The notes below the pieces were generated by a model. That model was given only the letters and a program-made list of their open reading frames with translations. It had not been told where the DNA came from and did no database searches. 64,000 nt of DNA from Apis mellifera (Eukaryota > Arthropoda > Insecta > Hymenoptera > Apidae): NCBI RefSeq assembly GCF_003254395.2, contig NC_037647.1, forward strand, positions 3,450,350 through 3,514,349, given 5' to 3'. The translations under genes were made by a program, and so were the position numbers. Below are positions 58,641 through 64,000 of this stretch, piece after piece. The stretch's first letter is position 1, and the number at the start of each line of letters is the position of its first letter.

Positions 58641-60270
58641 CCTTGATCACCAAAATTGCACGTGCAAAAAATGGCAAAAACTTTTGGAACAACCTAATGA
58701 CTTATAGTCGGACGATTCAACTGGTAAGCGATTTAGTTATCCAACAATTTCTTCCTCCTCGCTGACGACGAGACGTGAATCGAGCCTGCGTTCGTTCGCC
58801 TTTAAAAAGCTCCGCGGTAATCGTGGCTGACCTACCTACTGGGAAACTTACCCTCTGCTATGCTCGATGTTGAATTTTTAATCGCGTGTCGGCCGTGTAA
58901 TCGCGCGACCTCCTATGAATATGTTAAGCTGGATAAGAGGTTGAACGAAAGCTACGTGGATTTAATTAACACTGGTTGACGGATGAAGGGATTGAATCGT
59001 GAGGTGGTGATTAGGATGTGCTGGAATAGGAGATTTTCTTGGATTTTGCATTTCTTAGAAGAGAGATTATCATTTAAATCGAGATTCTTTGTTGGAGATT
59101 TCGTGAGGGATGATAAATGTTGATCGATTAATAATTCTGTCATAAAATGGAAATATTGTTATTGTAATATCATGTGATTATTATGTTTTATGTTGCACTT
59201 TATTATTTATTGTATTATTTTTTTATCGAACAAATGTTCTCTCGTATGCGCGCGTTATAATTTTATGGATATATTTAAAAAATCAATACTTGGCAATCGT
59301 TTTTCGTTCTAAAAAGCTGTTATGCTTCTATAACATGGAGAGAAACTTGCCAAAATGTATTTTATCCTCCAATATCACTCGATATTCATCATCTATTTGT
59401 TCAAACTCCAATGCGTATCATAACATTTAGAATGGAAATTTATGCACGATATTCTTGATTCAATGTACATTTCAAATATATATATATTTTTTGATTTCTA
59501 ACAAATAATATAAAAATTTTCCCAAAATATATTTTAATATCATATCTCTGTTTAAAAATATTATAAATATAATAAAAAATATCATGAAAAAAATTTAATA
59601 TGTTTGTTTCATCATGATGTTATCACTTTTTATAATCCAAATATTTCAACAATAAATAAATGAATAAATTACTAAAGATATCAAATAAGATAGAATATTT
59701 TTTCTCGTATCATTTCCGTTATTGCACCTTGCACTATCAAAGCATCACTTAATTAATTTCACTGACGATAAATATTCTAAGATTAATAACGAAATATCAC
59801 ATTTCGTGGGAAACCAAATCCACTAATTAATATCTCGCAACACGAGATACTAATATATCAATATATTTCCTCTCCTATGAGACACTTAAAGCTATAAAGA
59901 AATTAAATAAATTGAAGAATAAAAGCTAAGCTATAAAAAAAAATTACAAAAAAATTTGAACAAAGATTGAAAAATTGGTCAAATAAAAAAATATGAAAAA
60001 ATCATTATCAACATACCTATTTGAATAATCGTTTCAAGTTTAAAAATATTTAATTTTTTTATTGACTATTTCTTATTTAGAATCATTATTTCCTATTTTC
60101 ATTATATAATTTAAATTATAATTATATTATTGCTATAATACTATCTTATGCACTTTTTGTAAATAAATAATAACTCGAATGGATTAACACTTCATAGAAA
60201 GATAAAATATTTCAATATTATTTATCTCGAAAAATAATAAAGAACGAAATTTGCCAGATTTCTATTTTAT
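58641..60270. other. AT-rich DNA with a small CpG patch
   Basis: A CpG-containing patch at 58690-58960 includes a minus-strand donor-like GAGGGTAAGTTT (about 58855) with a possible acceptor, but all three frames between them contain stops. The rest is A/T-rich. Confidence 0.45.
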
Positions 60271-60760
60271 TATTATCATTGGTCTCATTTCAGAACAGAA
60301 GAAGAAAAACATCGTATAACAAATGTACAAATTCACGAGACGAGATATATATTCGTTTCAAAGAATCATTTGATTCGTCGAATAGGAAACGTTTATCCCG
60401 ATTCACGTGGAACATCGCGGGACTTCAATGGAAATTATACTTTATAATGGGTACTAAACGAGGGAGGCATTCGTAACGCTTTACCGGAAGATAAACGATT
60501 CAAGAAGAAACGTAGGAAATATTTGGCCACCGTCCTTCCTTCCACGGCCAGATTCAAGGGGGCACGAAAATTGAATAATGGAAGGGACGGGGTGAAGTTT
60601 CGCCGGTGCTTTCAACCGAACGAATTTTTCAAGCCGTTTATTCGCGGCACCCCTTACCTACGATATTCCTTCGCTATTGCTATAAGAGATGCCGTTTATC
60701 GATTGGAAATCGATAAGGGTTGACTTATTGAGAAATATCGTTAATGGACGGTGATAGGGT
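60271..60760. other. CpG-containing island with hairpin
   Basis: Two plus frames (60279-60476 and 60523-60723) follow an acceptor-like CTCATTTCAG (about 60292). Neither has a recognisable domain. A strong minus-strand donor-like GTAGGTAAGGGG (about 60658) encloses no open exon. A 9-bp hairpin lies at 60696-60716. Confidence 0.4.
60696..60716. repeat. 9-bp hairpin with GGA loop
   Basis: TTATCGATT (60696-60704) pairs with AATCGATAA (60708-60716) around GGA. Each arm contains most of the TATCGATA element bound by the insect factor DREF. Confidence 0.65.
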
Positions 60761-61670
60761 AATCTACGTGGTTATTGGGAATTTTTGTTTGACTTTCACT
60801 TATCGTTGGATAAGTGATTTATTTAATTTTTAATTAAGATTTTGCGTTTTAAATAAAGATTGTTGAATGTTGGACGATAAAATGCAGCGTGAAAACTGAT
60901 ATTAAGTTTTCCTACGATTCGATTAAAGAATTATTAATTCACATTGAACGATGATTAGAACTTTGGAAAAAAAAAAATATTTTCAATAATATGAATATTT
61001 TTAAAATATTCAAGAAGGTGTGAAAATAATATTTCCAGTATTTTCTAGAAAGTGAAAAAAACATATATTTAATTTCCAAACTAAATAAATAAATAAACAA
61101 ATAAAAGGAATTTGGATTGGATTGAAAATATAGGATTGATTGATATCTATATTGAATTTTGAAAATATTCTCCCACAAAAAAAAATAGAAATTTATCATA
61201 TTTTTTTTTTATGGTCTTTATATGTGCCAATACAGAGAAAATTAAAAATTACGTTTATTTTTTATTCAAAATGTACAAAATCAATATAAGAACGAAACGA
61301 GATTGGACTTATTTCATTAAATACTTTGATATACCTAGTTCCATCTTCGAAAACTGTGCTCCGAGTAATCTTAAAGTTTCTGCAAAGCCATAGAATTCTG
61401 AAGTTCATATTCTGAACCCACAACTTAGAACGTAGCTTCTAGAGACAAACTTTTGTGCAAATATTGTAAATATAATTCTAATTAACGTATTTCCATTAGA
61501 TATACAAGAAAATGAAATTCTAAATTATTAAATTTCACTCGAGTAACCAATAAAAAAGATACCAATATTTCATTTTCAAAAGAAAAAAATTTAACCAATT
61601 TAACTTCATTAAAAATTTCTTTTGATTTCAATATCAAGAAACAGCCTATCCTGATAAAAGAATTAAATCA
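60761..61670. other. AT-rich noncoding DNA
   Basis: Strongly A/T-rich. The minus frame 60939-61199 is Phe/Ile/Tyr-rich, as expected from composition. Confidence 0.5.
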
Positions 61671-62640
61671 ATTACTGTCGCGAGAACTTTTCGCCAATAC
61701 CATCATCGCTAATCCAATCATCATCTCAACCAGATGATCGAATCGCTCCAACCAGATTCAGTCCATCGGAATCACGGCGCTGATCGTCTGACAGTTATTA
61801 AAATGGACTCCCCGGGACTCGCGTGATCGATCAGGAAGCGTGTGTCGGCCGGGACAACCGCAAAGGTGGAATAAAATTCATCGACTCCCATGAGCCCACG
61901 GACTACATCAAAGCCAATGAGAGAGGGTGCACAAGGCCGTCTAGTCGCGGAGGACACGAGGGTTGCCTCGGCTAAATGTAGCGTATAATTTAGACAGCAG
62001 CTGGGCCGCGCGACAAATATAATTCGACGCATCAATCTGCGGGTTTAGGGTTCGAACTTTGCCGCGGAGAAAAAATAAAAAAATAAATAAAAGAAAAAAA
62101 AACGGCGTTACGAACTGTCACACGTCGTGTCACGGACTGGTGAAAATTTATTCGGCGGAGGGGAGGAGGGGGAATTCGAGAAGGGGGATTTTCTCTTCGA
62201 AAATCGAAGAGGGAAAGGATGTTCTATGGGTGGCGTAAACGTTTTTCTTTTTTCTCTCTCTCTTTTTTCTTTTTTTTTTTTACGTCCGTGAGAATTAGCG
62301 AGTCGCGGGGGTTGAAAAACGGTTCTCTGGATCCGTGGTGATAAATAAGAAATTAAATATCGGAGGCTGGCTGCTGCGAGAGGGATGTAATTTATAGAGA
62401 AAGTTTCGGTGCGAGGGAAAGTGCGAGTTAAAATCGTAACGCGGGGAAAGGGAAAAAAAAAAGAATAGAAGTGACGAGGTTTCGGTAGGGAAAAAGTAAA
62501 TCGAACTTTTGGAATAAATTCCGTTCATGTCAGGCCATACGCCATGGTTAAAGCGTTCATTTGGATCGCGGTAAGAAAAGACTTTAGCGATCCTGCTGCA
62601 AACTTTGGACGTGTTTTTGAAACTCACAGGGAACGAAGTG
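61671..62640. other. CpG-rich island
   Basis: GC-richer DNA with minus frames 61772-62035 and 62295-62627 (neither recognised), a T/C run at about 62243-62280 and purine runs. A plus-strand ATG in good context (62544-62546) runs nine codons to a donor-like GCG|GTAAGAAA; this is too short to call. Confidence 0.4.
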
Positions 62641-63210
62641 GTTTTTTTTTTTAGAAGTTTTTTCTTCTCTCTTTTTCAACGAGACGAGTTAAGTGGTCGA
62701 GGATTGATTGAATTTTATAATGTGTTAAAATAATGTGTTTTCCCGATTTTCTTTTTTTTTTTTTTTATTTTCAAAATGAAACGGCTCGCGAAGAAAAAGT
62801 TTGCGAAATATTTTTTGTTTTTCCATATTGAAAAACGTTCCAGAATTTTTCTTTTTTTTCCCGTCGAGTCATATAGCTGATAGGTAGTATTGTTTTTTGT
62901 TACTAGTTCAAATTTCATGATCGTATAACTTGTCCGTGTGCAGGGGCACTTAGCTCTGCTAGTTGTAGTTTCGAGTGAAATAGGAGGATTTTGCAAAAAA
63001 AATATCGAATTTAAGTTGAAAAAAAAGAAATGTTTCGCGCGTATTATTGAAAATACTAAATATAGTATACATTCTTCAAACGAAATTGAACGAGAATATA
63101 ATTTTTCAAGGAAGATACAATTATCCCAAGATTCGAGAAAAGATGTCTTCTCCTCCCGAGTTGTACGCGTAAATATTTGAAACGAATCGATCTGAAATGA
63201 GCATAAGTCT
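62641..63210. other. AT-rich DNA
   Basis: A/T-rich, with several T and A runs and short Lys-rich frames (62715-62996 minus, 62938-63180 plus) that reflect composition. Confidence 0.5.
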
Positions 63211-63720
63211 CGTACACTTATGCATGCATACGTGTATATACATACAAGTATTAACTACGAGAAAAAAGAGAAAAAGAAGGAAATGAAAAGAGTACGTCGT
63301 CTCGTACGTTTGGTTCGTTATGGTAATAATTTTTCTTTCGTTGAAAGGAGGGTGCGAGTGTATACAAAACGCAGCTATGCGTCTGATATCGAGAACGTGA
63401 CCAGCCTCGTCTTTCGAAGTCTAAACAACCGACAAGAACCACTCACGCAGCACTCCACCATCGATCCCCCATGGCAAAACCGATGACGCCATCCGCCGAG
63501 TGTCGAGACTTCATTGCTTATCGTCCTTTCGATAAACTTTCCACCGCGGCTCGAATAATGCACGAAGCTCCTCGACGCCTATCCCGTTTCAACCTGTGAG
63601 TTCAATAAAAGTCTGGAGGCCCTCCGTTTATGAAACGACAACGAACGATAACGCTCTCGTTGTTTCTTGGAATACGAGAAGAATCGAGGACGCTGTGAAA
63701 ATTAACCATTCATGGTGGTA
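63211..63720. other. CpG-containing island
   Basis: Overlapping frames occur on both strands (63220-63486 plus; 63251-63442 and 63375-63563 minus). On the minus strand an ATG at 63490-63492 runs 15 codons to a donor-like CTGC|GTGAGTGG, but no signal peptide or other support is seen. A plus donor-like CCTGTGAGT lies near 63595. Confidence 0.4.
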
Positions 63721-64000
63721 CGTATGGCTAAGCTAATAAATTATAGGTGTTTGAAGTCTAGTAGGCTTTTGTTTGGGCTTTGATCGAGTGTTGAAAGAAA
63801 TATTGGTATAAGTAAAATTGAAAGAATGCTGCGTGTTGTAACTATTGTAAAGTTTCGTTTGAATCAAGTTAAAATAATACAAATTATGAAGTATGAATTT
63901 AATTAGTAGAAAATGTTGGCAAAGATATTAAAAAAATATTGTTTGGATATATATCTAAATTGATTAATTAATTTTATTTATTATATTAAGTGAAAATTAT
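63721..64000. other. AT-rich DNA at the window end
   Basis: A/T-rich with no feature seen. Confidence 0.55.

Noticed and set aside
58854..58935. Minus-strand exon candidate ending at GAGG|GTAAGTTT
   Set aside because: Every frame between the nearest acceptor and this donor contains a stop.
62040..62075. tRNA-like GGTTCGAAC (T-arm motif)
   Set aside because: No acceptor-stem, D-arm or anticodon-arm pairing can be built around it; no other tRNA-like cloverleaf was noticed.
62544..62570. Plus-strand nine-codon leader-like start (MVKAFIWIA) before a donor-like GTAAGA
   Set aside because: Too short to distinguish from chance; the frame is open upstream without a stop that would define the start.
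63447..63492. Minus-strand start exon ending CTGC|GTGAGT
   Set aside because: Two alternative ATGs in different frames fit equally well, neither gives a signal peptide, and no promoter-like context is evident.
1..64000. CRISPR arrays, bacterial operons, phage genes, rRNA genes or telomeric TTAGG arrays
   Set aside because: No regularly spaced repeats, no compact adjacent ORFs, no rRNA-like conserved segments and no TTAGG tandem runs were seen.

Overview
This window reads as insect nuclear DNA, most likely from a honeybee-like hymenopteran. It is a mosaic of very AT-rich DNA (long A/T runs, TA-rich stretches) and short islands of 300-900 bp that are much richer in G+C and dense in CpG. There are many short microsatellites and long purine or pyrimidine runs, and I see no recognisable transposon protein. 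Splice signals are of metazoan type. I see no operon, ribosome binding site, phage, CRISPR or bacterial gene structure. The species call is an inference from composition only.

Gene content is very low. The only element I would defend as a real coding piece is a short first coding exon on the minus strand at 33400-33472. It has a strong initiation context, an upstream in-frame stop, a signal-peptide-like product and a textbook AG|GTGAGT donor. A CpG-rich, promoter-like island lies just upstream of it on the same strand (about 33565-33860). If this is right, positions 1-33399 are mostly its first intron(s), and the DNA to the right of 33.9 kb is the upstream flank. One possible downstream exon (19804-19941, minus) has matching phase and good splice sites, but its product is not recognised. 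A possible plus-strand terminal exon (43754-44202) has a strong acceptor, an open frame, a stop and a nearby AATAAA.

The remaining open frames sit mostly in the GC-richer islands. There stop codons are rare in several frames at once, and none shows a known domain. I therefore describe the islands as candidate regulatory or conserved noncoding DNA.

Structures worth a second look are a 60-nt bulged hairpin (47610-47669), several other inverted repeats (17250-17336, 22611-22649, 34345-34370, 50785-50831), a dispersed direct repeat about 890 bp apart (52207 and 53097), a diverged tandem duplication of about 230 bp (42606-43060), and three YY1/Pho-like ATGGCG sites. I found no clear undescribed multi-gene system in this window.
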